From contig JALZWM010000022.1 in assembly GCA_023300105.1 (NCBI GenBank), positions 1 through 49,903 of the forward strand: a stretch of DNA of 49,903 nt. The letters run 5' to 3'. The translations under genes and the position numbers were made by a program. The notes beneath the pieces were generated by a model. It did not search any database, was not told the origin of the DNA, and saw nothing but the letters and a program-made list of their open reading frames with translations. Of the stretch, positions 26,986-37,660 are shown one piece after another. The stretch comes from Hellea sp. (GTDB lineage Bacteria; Pseudomonadota; Alphaproteobacteria; Caulobacterales; Maricaulaceae). How positions within the stretch are numbered: position 1 is the stretch's first letter; each line of letters starts with the position of its first letter.

Positions 26986-29385
26986 ATGTCTGAAACACAT
27001 TTATTCCCGATTTTGCCACTGCGCGATATCGTAGTTTTCCCTTTTATGGTTGTCCCGCTATTCGTTGGTAGGGAAAAGTCCATTAAGGCATTAGAAGATG
27101 TGATGGAGCAGGATAAGCGCATCCTATTGTTAACGCAAAAAAATGCTGAATCTGATGATCCTACTCAAGACGACATCTATCACCGTGGCTGCGTCGCGAA
27201 AATTCTACAGCTCTTGAAATTACCAGATGGGACAGTCCGTGTCTTAGTTGAGGGACAGGACCGCGCTGTTGTTGATGCGTTCACAGATAAAACTGAGTTT
27301 ATAGAAGCATATGCGGAAACAACGCCTTCAAAGTTTAGCGAGCCTGCGCTTATTAAAAAACTAGCAAAGCAAGTGACAGATACTTTTGAAACTTATGGAA
27401 AACTGAATAAGAAAATTGCAGAAGAAGTCGTGACTTCAGTTACTGAAACATCTGAGCCGTCTAAACTATCCGATGTTATTTCCGTTCATTTGAATGCTCA
27501 AATCGCAGAGAAGCAAATGCTCTTAGCTGAGGAAGAAGTATCTGTAAGGCTTAAGACAATTTTGGATTTAATCAACGGCGAAACGAGTGTTCTCAAAGTT
27601 GAGAAGAAAATCCGTGGCCGCGTGAAGCGTCAAATGGAAAAAACACAACGGGAATATTATTTGAATGAGCAAATGAAAGCTATTCAGACAGAGCTCGGCA
27701 ATGGCGATGCGCCTGATGAGTTTGCCGAACTTCAAGGTAAAATTGAAGAGACGAAGTTTACGAAAGAAGCCAAAGATAAAGTCGATGCGGAGGTTAAAAA
27801 GCTCAAGCAAATGAGCCCGATGTCGGCTGAGGCGAATGTATCACGTAACTACCTTGATTGGATGTTATCTGTGCCGTGGGGCAAGAAAAAGCGCATACAG
27901 CGTGACCTTAAGAAGGCACAAGAGATACTGGACGCAGATCATTATGGTCTCGATAAAGTTAAAGAGAGGATCATCGAACATCTAGCCGTTCAGACGCGTA
28001 CGAAAAAAGTTAAAGGGCCTATTATTTGCCTTGTGGGCCCTCCAGGCGTTGGTAAGACATCATTGGGTAAGTCAGTTGCCCGCGCAACGGGCCGTGAATT
28101 TGTACGCGTGTCTTTAGGGGGCGTTAGAGACGAGTCTGAAATACGGGGGCACCGTAGAACTTATATCGGGTCTATGCCGGGCCGTATTATCCAGTCGATG
28201 AAAAAGGCCAAATATAATAATCCATTGTTCTTATTCGATGAGATTGATAAAATGGGCTCAGATCACCGTGGGGACCCATCGTCTGCGCTGCTTGAGGTCT
28301 TGGACCCTGAGCAAAATGATACGTTCAGCGATCATTACCTGGATGTTGATTATGATTTGTCTGATGTAATGTTTATTACAACGGCTAATTCCTTAAATAT
28401 GCAGCAACCTCTTTTGGACCGCATGGAAATTATTCGTATTCCTGGATATACAGAAGACGAGAAAATTGAGATTGCGACCCGCCACTTACTGCCTGAGACA
28501 ACAACAGAGCATGGCTTTAAAAAAGGCGAGTTCACCGTCAAAGAGGAGGCTCTGCGCGATATCATTCGTTATTACACGCGTGAAGCAGGGGTTCGGAGTT
28601 TAAAACGTGAAATCTCACAACTCGCGCGTAAGGCCCTTAAGAAGATTGTGTCTGATGAGGCGAAGAAAATTACCGTGTCTTCTAAGAACATCGAAGACTT
28701 TCTTGGCGTCAAGAAATTCAGATTTGGGCAAACTGATACGGAGGATCAAGTTGGTATCGTTACTGGCCTTGCTTGGACATCCGTTGGTGGAGACATATTG
28801 ACAATAGAATCCGTTTCTATGCCGGGTAAGGGCAAGATGACGGTTACCGGTAACCTTAAAGATGTTATGAAAGAATCGATTTCTGCCGCGAATAGCTATG
28901 TTCAATCGCGCGCGCCCGAGCTTGGCATTAGCCCGCGTCAATTCCGCAGTACGGATATACATGTTCACATGCCTGAGGGCGCGGTACCAAAGGATGGTCC
29001 AAGTGCGGGTGTTGGTATGGTCACGGCTATGGTGTCTGTTCTTACGGGTATTCCTGTGCGTAAAGATATCGCGATGACAGGCGAGATAACTTTGCGCGGA
29101 CGCGTGCTGCCAATTGGGGGACTTAAGGAGAAGTTATTAGCCGCATTACGGGGGGGTGTTGTGACGGTTTTGATTCCCCAAGATAATGCGAAGGACTTGG
29201 CAGACATCCCTGATAACGTTAAAAATGCACTTGAAATCATCCCTGTAAGCACCGTGGATGAGGTTTTGAAGCATGCACTGACGTCTAAACCTAAGAAGAT
29301 TAAATGGACCGCTACTGACGAAGCTGCATTAGCGGGAATTATTATGAATGAAGGTGTTGACCTTGGCGGAAAATCTGCGCATTAA
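26986..29385 (+). CDS. lon: ATP-dependent protease Lon
   Basis: Lon degrades misfolded and regulatory proteins in the cytoplasm. The 799-residue protein has the N-terminal substrate domain (1-~200), helical linker, AAA+ module with Walker [10 protein letters not shown] and Walker [11 protein letters not shown], and a C-terminal protease domain with the Ser-Lys dyad Ser673 ([10 protein letters not shown]) and Lys714 ([13 protein letters not shown]). Length fits the LonA family. A tRNA-Val gene begins 17 bases after its stop with no terminator between. Confidence 0.98.
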   Translation: MSETHLFPILPLRDIVVFPFMVVPLFVGREKSIKALEDVMEQDKRILLLTQKNAESDDPTQDDIYHRGCVAKILQLLKLPDGTVRVLVEGQDRAVVDAFTDKTEFIEAYAETTPSKFSEPALIKKLAKQVTDTFETYGKLNKKIAEEVVTSVTETSEPSKLSDVISVHLNAQIAEKQMLLAEEEVSVRLKTILDLINGETSVLKVEKKIRGRVKRQMEKTQREYYLNEQMKAIQTELGNGDAPDEFAELQGKIEETKFTKEAKDKVDAEVKKLKQMSPMSAEANVSRNYLDWMLSVPWGKKKRIQRDLKKAQEILDADHYGLDKVKERIIEHLAVQTRTKKVKGPIICLVGPPGVGKTSLGKSVARATGREFVRVSLGGVRDESEIRGHRRTYIGSMPGRIIQSMKKAKYNNPLFLFDEIDKMGSDHRGDPSSALLEVLDPEQNDTFSDHYLDVDYDLSDVMFITTANSLNMQQPLLDRMEIIRIPGYTEDEKIEIATRHLLPETTTEHGFKKGEFTVKEEALRDIIRYYTREAGVRSLKREISQLARKALKKIVSDEAKKITVSSKNIEDFLGVKKFRFGQTDTEDQVGIVTGLAWTSVGGDILTIESVSMPGKGKMTVTGNLKDVMKESISAANSYVQSRAPELGISPRQFRSTDIHVHMPEGAVPKDGPSAGVGMVTAMVSVLTGIPVRKDIAMTGEITLRGRVLPIGGLKEKLLAALRGGVVTVLIPQDNAKDLADIPDNVKNALEIIPVSTVDEVLKHALTSKPKKIKWTATDEAALAGIIMNEGVDLGGKSAH

Positions 29386-29402
29386 GCGCGCATATTATGA
29401 AG

Positions 29403-29478
29403 GGGCGGTTAGCTCAGCTGGTAGAGCATCTCGTTTACACCGAGAGGGTCAGCGGTTCGAACCCGTTACCGCCCACCA
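29403..29478 (+). tRNA. tRNA-Val (anticodon TAC)
   Basis: Acceptor GGGCGGT/ACCGCCC, D arm GCTC..GAGC, anticodon stem TCTCG/CGAGA with loop TTTACAC (anticodon TAC), T arm AGCGG/CCGTT with TTCGAAC, discriminator A and encoded CCA (29476-29478). It lies so close to lon that it may be cut from the lon transcript. Confidence 0.97.
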
Positions 29479-29594
29479 TAATTTTGATTATAACGTGTAT
29501 TTCTTAGCGTATTTCCCTCAACGTATTTAGTGACTTAAAAAGAAATTCAACCAAATTACTCGTTATGCCCTTTGGTTAAGTAATATGAGTTTTA

Positions 29595-29622
29595 GACTTC
29601 TTTAATTGACTTAGAAGAGGTC
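29595..29622 (+). repeat. Weak hairpin downstream of tRNA-Val
   Basis: GACTTCTTT and its partner AGAAGAGGTC can pair over about 9 positions with two G-T pairs, followed by only TTT. It could be a poor terminator for the tRNA transcript. The rest of 29479-29650 shows no gene. Confidence 0.25.
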
Positions 29623-29652
29623 TTTAGGTTCATCACTCACTAAAATCGATAA

Positions 29653-29735
29653 TACGCAACAGTTGGTGCCTTAGCTGCATTGCATCATCGCGAGAAAACA
29701 GGTGAAGGGCAAGTTATAGTCCATTTTATTGCCGC
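29653..29735 (+). pseudogene. Remnant of a CaiB/BaiF (family III) CoA-transferase gene
   Basis: In the plus frame starting at 29653 the DNA reads YATVGALAALHHREKTGEGQVI, which closely matches the GxLAALxxRExTGxGQ-VID signature of family III CoA-transferases (CaiB/BaiF/formyl-CoA transferase). A stop codon lies immediately upstream (29650-29652), two more stops occur within 15 codons, and the match fades after the VI. Neither the flanks nor the nearby genes continue the family. It looks like a decayed fragment of about 28 codons left by deletion. Confidence 0.55.
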
Positions 29736-29802
29736 TAATCAGGATATAATTTCTCTAGGTTGTCGGATGCTAAAGGGCCATTTATGCGTCATTTCTAATC
29801 AT

Positions 29803-30255
29803 TTATCTTGGGCGCGAAATAACTGAGTAATCTGTGAAAGGGTGAGGTGATTGTCCTGACCTTTCGTGGTGAAAGGCAAGGCCCATTTGCAAGCTTTGAG
29901 CAATGCGGTGCGCCATAGCCTTGACCTCATGTGCATGCGCATCAATCAGGGTTTCGTCGGCGGTGAGTTCGAATATCTCTAACCAAAGTTTGAAATGATG
30001 TGGGGTTATACCCGGCAATGCGATGTGCTTTAGCATAGGATTGCCTGTGAAGCGTTTAGTCTTAAGGAGAACTGACGACCAAAAGTCTTCGATATGCTTC
30101 GAATGGACAGCCCAAGAACTATCGGTTTCCCCAATTTTACCAATAAATACAGGCGACAAAGTTGGATCGCGTCGCACACGGGCATAAAATAACTGTACGA
30201 GTTTGGTTATGTCGTCTTCAGTCAGTGACCTTTCGGGGGACTCCGTGGATTTCAT
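29803..30255 (-). CDS. Group III truncated haemoglobin
   Basis: This 150-residue protein matches bacterial group III 2-on-2 haemoglobins: 'KLVQLFYARVRRDPTLSPVF' (helix B with the conserved Tyr and Phe), 'HIEDFWSSVLLKTKRFTGNPMLKHIAL' and 'ITPHHFKLWLEIF', where one of the histidines (HHF) is the likely proximal haem ligand. Such globins bind O2/NO and are linked to redox or nitrosative stress; the role here is inferred. It stands alone, on the strand opposite to its flanking genes. Confidence 0.85.
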   Translation of the reverse strand: MKSTESPERSLTEDDITKLVQLFYARVRRDPTLSPVFIGKIGETDSSWAVHSKHIEDFWSSVLLKTKRFTGNPMLKHIALPGITPHHFKLWLEIFELTADETLIDAHAHEVKAMAHRIAQSLQMGLAFHHERSGQSPHPFTDYSVISRPR

Positions 30256-30478
30256 GATTATCTAAACTCTAAAAACGGCAGATAGGCAAAACAAGAAGAT
30301 ACGCAAACAATAACGCACAATATCTAATGCGGCCCTATCACACACAGGTCAAGCCTCCAAAGGGTAGGGCATATTTGCGCGGGAATATCTAAGCAATTGC
30401 TTGCGATTATTGCCTATTAGTTGTGGCAGGTGTCTTATGAAACCATTCAGTGCCTCTTTTCTTCTCTAATTGACCTTA

Positions 30479-30493
30479 TTAAGCCCTAATTAA
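30479..30493. promoter_or_regulatory. Perfect CtrA-type box before the atp operon
   Basis: TTAA (30479-30482), seven bases GCCCTAA and TTAA (30490-30493, followed by C) match the alphaproteobacterial cell-cycle regulator CtrA consensus TTAA-N7-TTAAC exactly. It is about 160 bases before the atpH start and 223 bases from the haemoglobin start. A chance match is possible in AT-rich DNA. Confidence 0.4.
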
Positions 30494-30567
30494 CTGCCTG
30501 CCAAAACGCCGCACTCCAATCGGACTTGGCATTTGTGAAGGCTCATGTTACAGCCCGCGCGAGTTTA

Positions 30568-30593
30568 GTTTAACGATGTTGTACTCGTTAAGC
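30568..30593. repeat. Inverted repeat upstream of atpH
   Basis: GTTTAACGA (30568-30576) pairs with TCGTTAAGC (30585-30593) over 9 pairs with one G-T and an 8-base loop. It may be an operator or a hairpin at the start of the atp leader. Confidence 0.45.
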
Positions 30594-30653
30594 TGTCGTC
30601 ATGTTTAAGCGGTGAAATTTACTTTTGACCCGCACAATTACGGACCTTATATA

Positions 30654-31211
30654 GTGTCAAATACTGAAGTCATTACTGGGGAAGCGCCATCCCGATATGC
30701 CTTAGCTTTGCTTGAGCTTGCTGAAGAGTCTAAGTCATTGAAAACAATAGAAAAAGACGCTAAGACATTGAAAGAGACATTCGAAAAGAGTGTTGATCTT
30801 CAACGTCTTGCGAGCAGCCCAGTGTTTTCTATCGAGCAAAAAGTGTCCGGTCTAACGGCTGTTGCCAAGAAGGCGAATCTTAGCCAGTTGATGATGCAAT
30901 TTATCGGAACTGTAACAGAGAATCGCCGCGCGGGTGAGCTTCCTGCCATACTTTCTGCATTCGAAGGACTGTTGGCACAGCGTAAAGGCTCTCAAATTGC
31001 AAAAATTACAAGCGCGCAAAAGCTATCATCTGATCAGCTAGCGTCGCTTAAAGAGAATTTGAAGAAATCTCTTGGCCGTCCGGTCGAAGTAGAAACTCGT
31101 GTCGATCCAGACTTGCTCGGTGGCTTCATCGTGCGTGTTGGGTCAAAACTTTATGACAGCTCTCTCAAGACTAAGCTTGATGATCTAAAAATCGCGCTCA
31201 AAGAAGCATAA
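30654..31211 (+). CDS. atpH: F1F0 ATP synthase delta subunit
   Basis: The delta subunit links F1 to the peripheral stalk. The protein shows '[14 protein letters not shown]', the family's N-terminal block, and the C-terminal '[26 protein letters not shown]'. The frame opens with GTG at 30612, but the GTG at 30654 gives a 185-residue protein of usual length, with GGA about 9 bases before it; I prefer it, with some doubt. It is the first gene of atpHAGDC; the F0 genes are elsewhere, as usual in Alphaproteobacteria. Confidence 0.93.
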   Translation: MSNTEVITGEAPSRYALALLELAEESKSLKTIEKDAKTLKETFEKSVDLQRLASSPVFSIEQKVSGLTAVAKKANLSQLMMQFIGTVTENRRAGELPAILSAFEGLLAQRKGSQIAKITSAQKLSSDQLASLKENLKKSLGRPVEVETRVDPDLLGGFIVRVGSKLYDSSLKTKLDDLKIALKEA

Positions 31212-31222
31212 GAGGAAAAATC

Positions 31223-32755
31223 ATGGATATTCGTGCTGCGGAAATTTCCAATATTCTGAAGAAGCAAATTAAAGGCTTTGGAACAGAAGCTAAAGTCTCA
31301 GACGTCGGACAGGTTCTATCTGTCGGTGATGGTATCGCCCGTATTTACGGTCTTGATAACGTCGGCGCTGGCGAGATGGTCGAATTCCCAGGCGGAATTA
31401 AAGGCATGGCGCTTAACCTAGAAAGCGACAATGTCGGTGCTGTTATCTTTGGTGATGACCGCGGTATTAAAGAAGGCGATACAGTTAAACGTCTCGGCGA
31501 AATCGTTGACGTTCCTGTCGGCATGGGTCTTTTGGGTCGTGTTGTGAACCCGCTGGGTGAGCCAATTGATGGTAAAGGTCCTATTAAATCAACTGAACGC
31601 CGCCGCGTTGACGTTAAAGCGCCGGGCATCATGCCTCGCCAAGGTGTCCATGAGCCTGTTCAAACAGGTATCAAGGCGATTGATGCGCTTATCCCAGTTG
31701 GCCGTGGACAACGTGAGCTTATTATTGGTGATCGCCAAACAGGTAAGACAGCTGTCGCTGTTGACGCGATCTTGAACCAAAAAGCTGCTTTTGATGAAGA
31801 CCGTGATAACGACAAACTCTACTGTATATATGTTGTTATCGGCCAAAAGCGCTCAACTGTGGCTCAGCTTGTTAAAACACTCGAAGAAAATGGCGCTATG
31901 GAATATTCAATCATCGTCGCAGCGACGGCCTCAGAGCCTGCGCCTCTTCAGTTCCTTGCACCTTTTGCAGGTTGCGCCATGGGCGAATATTTCCGCGATA
32001 ACGGCATGCACGGCCTGATTATTTATGATGATCTGTCCAAGCAAGCGGTCGCTTATCGTCAAATGTCACTTCTTCTGCGTCGTCCTCCGGGCCGTGAAGC
32101 TTATCCTGGTGATGTTTTCTATCTTCACTCCCGTCTTCTCGAGCGTGCGGCGAAACTCAACAAAGAAAATGGCGGCGGGTCTTTGACTGCGCTCCCGATT
32201 ATTGAGACGCAAGGCAACGATGTTTCAGCCTTTATTCCGACGAATGTGATTTCGATTACAGATGGTCAGATTTTCTTGGAAACTGATTTGTTCTTCCAAG
32301 GTATCCGTCCAGCACTAAACGTTGGCCTTTCTGTGTCACGTGTGGGGTCATCTGCTCAGATTAAAGCGATGAAACAAGTTGCTGGTCCTATTAAAGGTGA
32401 ATTAGCCCAGTACCGTGAAATGGCGGCCTTTGCTCAGTTTGGTTCAGATCTTGATGCGTCAACACAGGCATTGCTTGCTCGTGGTGAGCGCCTGACAGAG
32501 CTTCTTAAGCAACCACAATTCTCTCCGCTTCAAGTGGAAGAGCAAGTGGCTGTTATCTATGCGGGTACACGTGGTTATCTAGATGGTATTCCTGTGAAAT
32601 CAGTGCAGAAATATGAGAAAGAGCTTCTCGCCAATCTGCATGCGAACCACAGTCAACTCTTAGCTGATATAGCGTCACAGAAAAAGCTAACGGATGATAT
32701 CGAAAGCCACCTCAAGTCGGCTCTCGAATCTTTCACAGCGAACTTTGCCGCTTAA
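31223..32755 (+). CDS. atpA: F1 ATP synthase alpha subunit
   Basis: This 510-residue non-catalytic subunit alternates with beta in the F1 head. It has the P-loop GDRQTGKTA, '[15 protein letters not shown]' and the ATP-synthase signature region '[17 protein letters not shown]'. GAGG lies just before the ATG. Normal length and placement between atpH and atpG. Confidence 0.99.
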   Translation: MDIRAAEISNILKKQIKGFGTEAKVSDVGQVLSVGDGIARIYGLDNVGAGEMVEFPGGIKGMALNLESDNVGAVIFGDDRGIKEGDTVKRLGEIVDVPVGMGLLGRVVNPLGEPIDGKGPIKSTERRRVDVKAPGIMPRQGVHEPVQTGIKAIDALIPVGRGQRELIIGDRQTGKTAVAVDAILNQKAAFDEDRDNDKLYCIYVVIGQKRSTVAQLVKTLEENGAMEYSIIVAATASEPAPLQFLAPFAGCAMGEYFRDNGMHGLIIYDDLSKQAVAYRQMSLLLRRPPGREAYPGDVFYLHSRLLERAAKLNKENGGGSLTALPIIETQGNDVSAFIPTNVISITDGQIFLETDLFFQGIRPALNVGLSVSRVGSSAQIKAMKQVAGPIKGELAQYREMAAFAQFGSDLDASTQALLARGERLTELLKQPQFSPLQVEEQVAVIYAGTRGYLDGIPVKSVQKYEKELLANLHANHSQLLADIASQKKLTDDIESHLKSALESFTANFAA

Positions 32756-32767
32756 GGAACCTGACCA

Positions 32768-33694
32768 ATGGCGTCTTTAAAAGAGCTTCAAAACCGGATC
32801 AAAAGCGTTAAAAATACGCAGAAGATCACCAAGGCCATGCAAATGGTTGCGGCGGCCAAATTGCGTAAAGCGCAAGAGGCTGCGGAGAAGTCACGTCCCT
32901 ATTCCGAGCGCCTTTCTGGTGTTATCTCAAACCTAGCCTCGTCTATGACGGGCGCAGGGGACGCACCTGAGCTTTTGGTAGGAACTGGCTCGTCCGAGAC
33001 TGTTCTCTTGATTGTGGCCTCTGCTGACCGCGGGTTATGCGGCGGGTTTAATACTAATATAGTGCGTAAAGCGCGCGAAGAAATAGTTGCACTCGAAAGA
33101 GCAGGCAAAAAAGTCAAACTCTTCCTGATTGGGAAGAAAGGCTATGATCAGCTAAACCGTCTTTATGATGACCGTGTGGTAGAATATATCTCACTCAAAG
33201 AGGAGCGTAAGCTTCATGCAGGCATTGCGCAACGTATCGGTGAACAAATCACAGCTATGTTTGAGCGCGGTGAATTTGATGTATGTAAACTTGTTTTCTC
33301 TGAATTTGAAAATGTTATGTCGCAAACACCTGTCTCGCAGACACTTATTCCTGCTATGCCTGATTTTGGAGATAACTTAGGTGCTGATGCACAAGATAGG
33401 CCTGCTGTTGAAACGGCTGGAGGGCCAGATCTCGGCGGAGCTATCTATACATATGAGCCAGATGAAGCAGGCATGCTTCGCGTGCTTCTGCCACGTAACA
33501 TCAATGCGCAAATCTTTGGTGCTTTGCTTGAAAATCAAGCGGGCGAGATGGGCTCTAAAATGGCGGCTATGGATAACGCGACGCGTAATGCGGGCGACAT
33601 GATTGATAAGCTAACGCTTACATTTAACCGAACACGTCAGGCACGGATTACATCCGAACTGATTGAAATTATTTCAGGCGCGGAAGCGCTTTAA
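32768..33694 (+). CDS. atpG: F1 ATP synthase gamma subunit
   Basis: Gamma is the central rotor shaft. The 308-residue protein has the N-terminal coiled coil 'LQNRIKSVKNTQKITKAMQMVAAAKLRKAQ' and the C-terminal signature 'MDNATRNAGDMIDKLTLTFNRTRQARITSELIEIISGAEAL'-type block. It is slightly longer than the usual ~290 residues because of an acidic/Gly insertion near residues 205-225 (QDRPAVETAGGPDLGG). Confidence 0.98.
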   Translation: MASLKELQNRIKSVKNTQKITKAMQMVAAAKLRKAQEAAEKSRPYSERLSGVISNLASSMTGAGDAPELLVGTGSSETVLLIVASADRGLCGGFNTNIVRKAREEIVALERAGKKVKLFLIGKKGYDQLNRLYDDRVVEYISLKEERKLHAGIAQRIGEQITAMFERGEFDVCKLVFSEFENVMSQTPVSQTLIPAMPDFGDNLGADAQDRPAVETAGGPDLGGAIYTYEPDEAGMLRVLLPRNINAQIFGALLENQAGEMGSKMAAMDNATRNAGDMIDKLTLTFNRTRQARITSELIEIISGAEAL

Positions 33695-33700
33695 AGCTAG

Positions 33701-35188
<1,488 letters not shown>

Positions 35189-35270
35189 AACTCATAACTC
35201 GGCTATCGAAGGTTTAAACAAGAGCGTATATTAGGTATAACAAAAGAAGCTTCCGTTTCGGAGAAAAATA

Positions 35271-35660
35271 ATGACTGATAAACTTACATTCTCATTGGTT
35301 TCCCCCGAAGCAGAACTCTTTGCTGGTGATGTTGACCAAGTTGACATTCCTGGCACAGAGGGCGACTTCTCTGTTTTGCCTAAGCATGCACCTTTCATGG
35401 CGGCTATTCGCACGGGGACGATTATCGTTCGTGTTGACGGGGTTGAGACGCAGTATTTTGTACAAGGTGGTTTCGCCGATGTCACGCCTGCGGGTCTTAC
35501 TGTTTTGGCTGAGAAAGCATCATTGCTGTCAGAGCTAAGTGCAGAGACAATTCAAGCCGAAGTTACGGCGGCGACAGCTGCATTGGCTAACCTAAACGGC
35601 GACGCCGCTTTGGCGATGCAACAAAATCTTGACGGTCTTAAAGCTCTCGCGAGCGCGTAA
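35271..35660 (+). CDS. atpC: F1 ATP synthase epsilon subunit
   Basis: This 129-residue protein has the epsilon beta-sandwich domain ('LTFSLVSPEAELFAGDVDQVDIPGTEGDFSVLPKHAPF') and a short C-terminal helical part. Epsilon couples and regulates rotation. GGAG lies 8 bases before the ATG. The MOSC gene starts on the very next base after its stop. Confidence 0.97.
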   Translation: MTDKLTFSLVSPEAELFAGDVDQVDIPGTEGDFSVLPKHAPFMAAIRTGTIIVRVDGVETQYFVQGGFADVTPAGLTVLAEKASLLSELSAETIQAEVTAATAALANLNGDAALAMQQNLDGLKALASA

Positions 35661-36206
35661 ATGACGACCCAGACGGTTATCGCTGTCGCCTCTGACGCAG
35701 GTCATAATTTTTCGAAAATAACTAAGCCCGTAATCACTGTGATTGCGGGTTTTGGCGTTCAAGGTGACGCACATGGCGGGGCCACGGTTCAGCATCTCTC
35801 GGATAAAAAGAAAAATCCTGACGCGCAGAACTTGCGCCAAGTCCATCTGATACATGCTGAGCTTTTTGATGAACTCGCTGCGAAAGGCATAGACGTTAAG
35901 CCCGGGCAAATGGGCGAAAATATTGTCACGCGCGGGATTGACCTTTTAGGTCTGCCTCGCGGCACAGAGTTTCGTTTTCCTAGCGGGGCCATTATTCAAA
36001 TCACAGGCCTACGTAGCCCGTGCCTTAAGCTCAATACTATTCATCCTAATTTGCTAAAAGCCGTTGTCGAAAAACGTGCAGATGGGTCTGTGAATAAGAA
36101 GTCGGGCGTCATGTCGATTGTTGTGACAGGGGGCGATATCAACACGGATGATATGATTGATGTTGTCCTGCCAGAGGGTGAACATCTCGCTCTGGAGTGT
36201 GTTTAA
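35661..36206 (+). CDS. MOSC domain protein
   Basis: This 181-residue protein has the MOSC (molybdenum cofactor sulfurase C-terminal) domain: 'FGVQGDAHGG', 'QVHLIHAELFDEL', 'GQMGENIVTRGIDLLGLPRGTEFRF' and the conserved cysteine in 'RSPCLKLN'. Stand-alone MOSC proteins are thought to handle molybdenum cofactor or sulfur, or to act like YiiM in detoxifying N-hydroxylated compounds. It follows atpC with no gap, so it is probably translated from the atp mRNA, though the functional link is unclear. Confidence 0.88.
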   Translation: MTTQTVIAVASDAGHNFSKITKPVITVIAGFGVQGDAHGGATVQHLSDKKKNPDAQNLRQVHLIHAELFDELAAKGIDVKPGQMGENIVTRGIDLLGLPRGTEFRFPSGAIIQITGLRSPCLKLNTIHPNLLKAVVEKRADGSVNKKSGVMSIVVTGGDINTDDMIDVVLPEGEHLALECV

Positions 36207-36265
36207 GGCTAATACTGCCGCAATCAGGTAATAGTTTCGACATACTCAAGGTTTAACCCGCAGTT

Positions 36266-37102
36266 ATGTCTCGTGTTATTAAAATATTTGCGGCCTTCGT
36301 TACTCTCGGAGTTCTGTGTTTACTCTATGGGTTTTTCATCGAACCTCGAATACTTAAGGTTCGGCACATAACGGTGCAATCCAGTCACGTTCGCACAGTC
36401 CATAAAATCGTTTTACTCTCAGATATTCATATTGGCGGGTTTCATGTCGGGTCATCGCGCGTTGAAAAAATCGTGAAAGCGGTCAATGCTTCGCAGCCTG
36501 ATATTGTTCTGATTGCGGGGGACTTCGTCGATGGGCATGAGCGCCGTGAAAACCATAACGCGAAATTTAATAATAAAATTTCAGACGGCATAACTCATCT
36601 CGCCGCGCTCCAATCTAAACTTGGTGTTTTCGCGAGCATCGGTAATCATGATGTTTGGTATGATGCCGAATATGTAGAGGCGGCTCTGACCGAAAATAAC
36701 GTCACTGTCTTAGCGAATGACGCCGTTGATATTGACGGCTCGATTTGCCTCATTGGTCTAGCGGATCATGATACGCAAAAAGAAGATATATCCGTTTTTT
36801 CAAAATGCGAGGGTAAAGCTATTATTGCGATGATGCATTCACCCGACAGTTTTGAGTACCTGCGGTCCGATACGGCGTTAGCCGTAGCGGGGCATACGCA
36901 TGGCGGGCAGATTAATATCCCCCTGATTGGCCGCCGCGTAACAGCTACCGCCGCGGGGCGTAAATATGCTTATGGCCTTGTGAGTGCGAACGGTATTCCG
37001 GCCTTTGTTACGTCTGGAATTGGCACATCTGTGCTGCCTGCGCGGTTTCGGGCACCGCCGGAACTTGTCGTGATAGAGCTAATGCCACATTACGAGAATT
37101 AA
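36266..37102 (+). CDS. Membrane-anchored metallophosphoesterase (YaeI/YkuE-like)
   Basis: This 278-residue protein has an N-terminal membrane helix (about 5-25) and the calcineurin-like phosphoesterase motifs DIHIGG, GDFVDG, GNHD, MMHSPD and GHTHGGQI, which bind two metals. Relatives hydrolyse lipid-linked phosphoesters, for example UDP-diacylglucosamine in LpxG, or other phosphodiesters. Which substrate is used here cannot be told by eye. Confidence 0.87.
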   Translation: MSRVIKIFAAFVTLGVLCLLYGFFIEPRILKVRHITVQSSHVRTVHKIVLLSDIHIGGFHVGSSRVEKIVKAVNASQPDIVLIAGDFVDGHERRENHNAKFNNKISDGITHLAALQSKLGVFASIGNHDVWYDAEYVEAALTENNVTVLANDAVDIDGSICLIGLADHDTQKEDISVFSKCEGKAIIAMMHSPDSFEYLRSDTALAVAGHTHGGQINIPLIGRRVTATAAGRKYAYGLVSANGIPAFVTSGIGTSVLPARFRAPPELVVIELMPHYEN

Positions 37103-37153
37103 ATGTTGTGATTGCGGCTTATCGTCTATGGTGAAGCGAAGAGGAATATCACA

Positions 37154-37648
37154 ATGAAGAAGGCTGCTATAATATTGGTCTCTGTAATGAGCCTTGGATT
37201 ACTTTCAGCCTGTTCAAGTGATGTGACAAGCGCGCCACATAAAACTGAGGTTAAAATGACGAAACAAACTGTGACTTATGTAAGCCAGCACAATCTTACG
37301 GAAACCGTATCGCGTCTTAAACAAGCTTTAGCTACGCGTAATTTAAATGTGTTTACCGAAGTCGATCATGCCAAGGGTGCTCAAAAGGCAGGTTTAGAGC
37401 TTAGTTCGTCGCATTTAATTCTTTTTGGTAATCCCAAAGTTGGCACAGTTTTGATGCAAAAGAACATCGAAATGGGTATTGATCTTCCTATGAAGGCGCT
37501 TGTCTTTGAACAAGATGGTCAAATCAAAGTGAGAATGACGGATATCAAAGCCTTGGCAGAAACCCATGGTTTGGATGCATCTGTTCCCCCCGTGTCTAAA
37601 GTGGCTGGCGTCTTAAATGCTATAGCGCTTGAAGCAACGCAGAAATAA
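37154..37648 (+). CDS. DUF302 domain lipoprotein
   Basis: This 164-residue protein has a lipoprotein signal peptide (MKKAAIILV... to LSAC) followed by one DUF302 domain ('YVSQHNLTETVSRLKQALATRNLNVFTEVDHAKGA', 'LILFGNPKVGTVLMQKN', 'PMKALVFEQDGQIKVRM'). Function of the family is unknown. The frame opens at TTG 37112, but GAGG about 9 bases before the ATG at 37154 and the clean signal peptide decide the start. It lies tail-to-tail with the MFS gene 12 bases away. Confidence 0.87.
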   Translation: MKKAAIILVSVMSLGLLSACSSDVTSAPHKTEVKMTKQTVTYVSQHNLTETVSRLKQALATRNLNVFTEVDHAKGAQKAGLELSSSHLILFGNPKVGTVLMQKNIEMGIDLPMKALVFEQDGQIKVRMTDIKALAETHGLDASVPPVSKVAGVLNAIALEATQK

Positions 37649-37660
37649 TGAGTATCTAAA

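Larger units (their letters stand above)
30256..30653. other. 398-base non-coding gap before the atp operon
   Basis: No convincing gene is visible on either strand. The stretch holds the CtrA-type box (30479-30493) and the inverted repeat (30568-30593) and must include the promoters for both the atp operon and the haemoglobin. I could not pick a clear -35/-10 pair. Confidence 0.6.

Noticed and set aside
29348-29530. 60-codon frame across the lon end and tRNA-Val
   Set aside because: It runs through the tRNA gene; chance frame.
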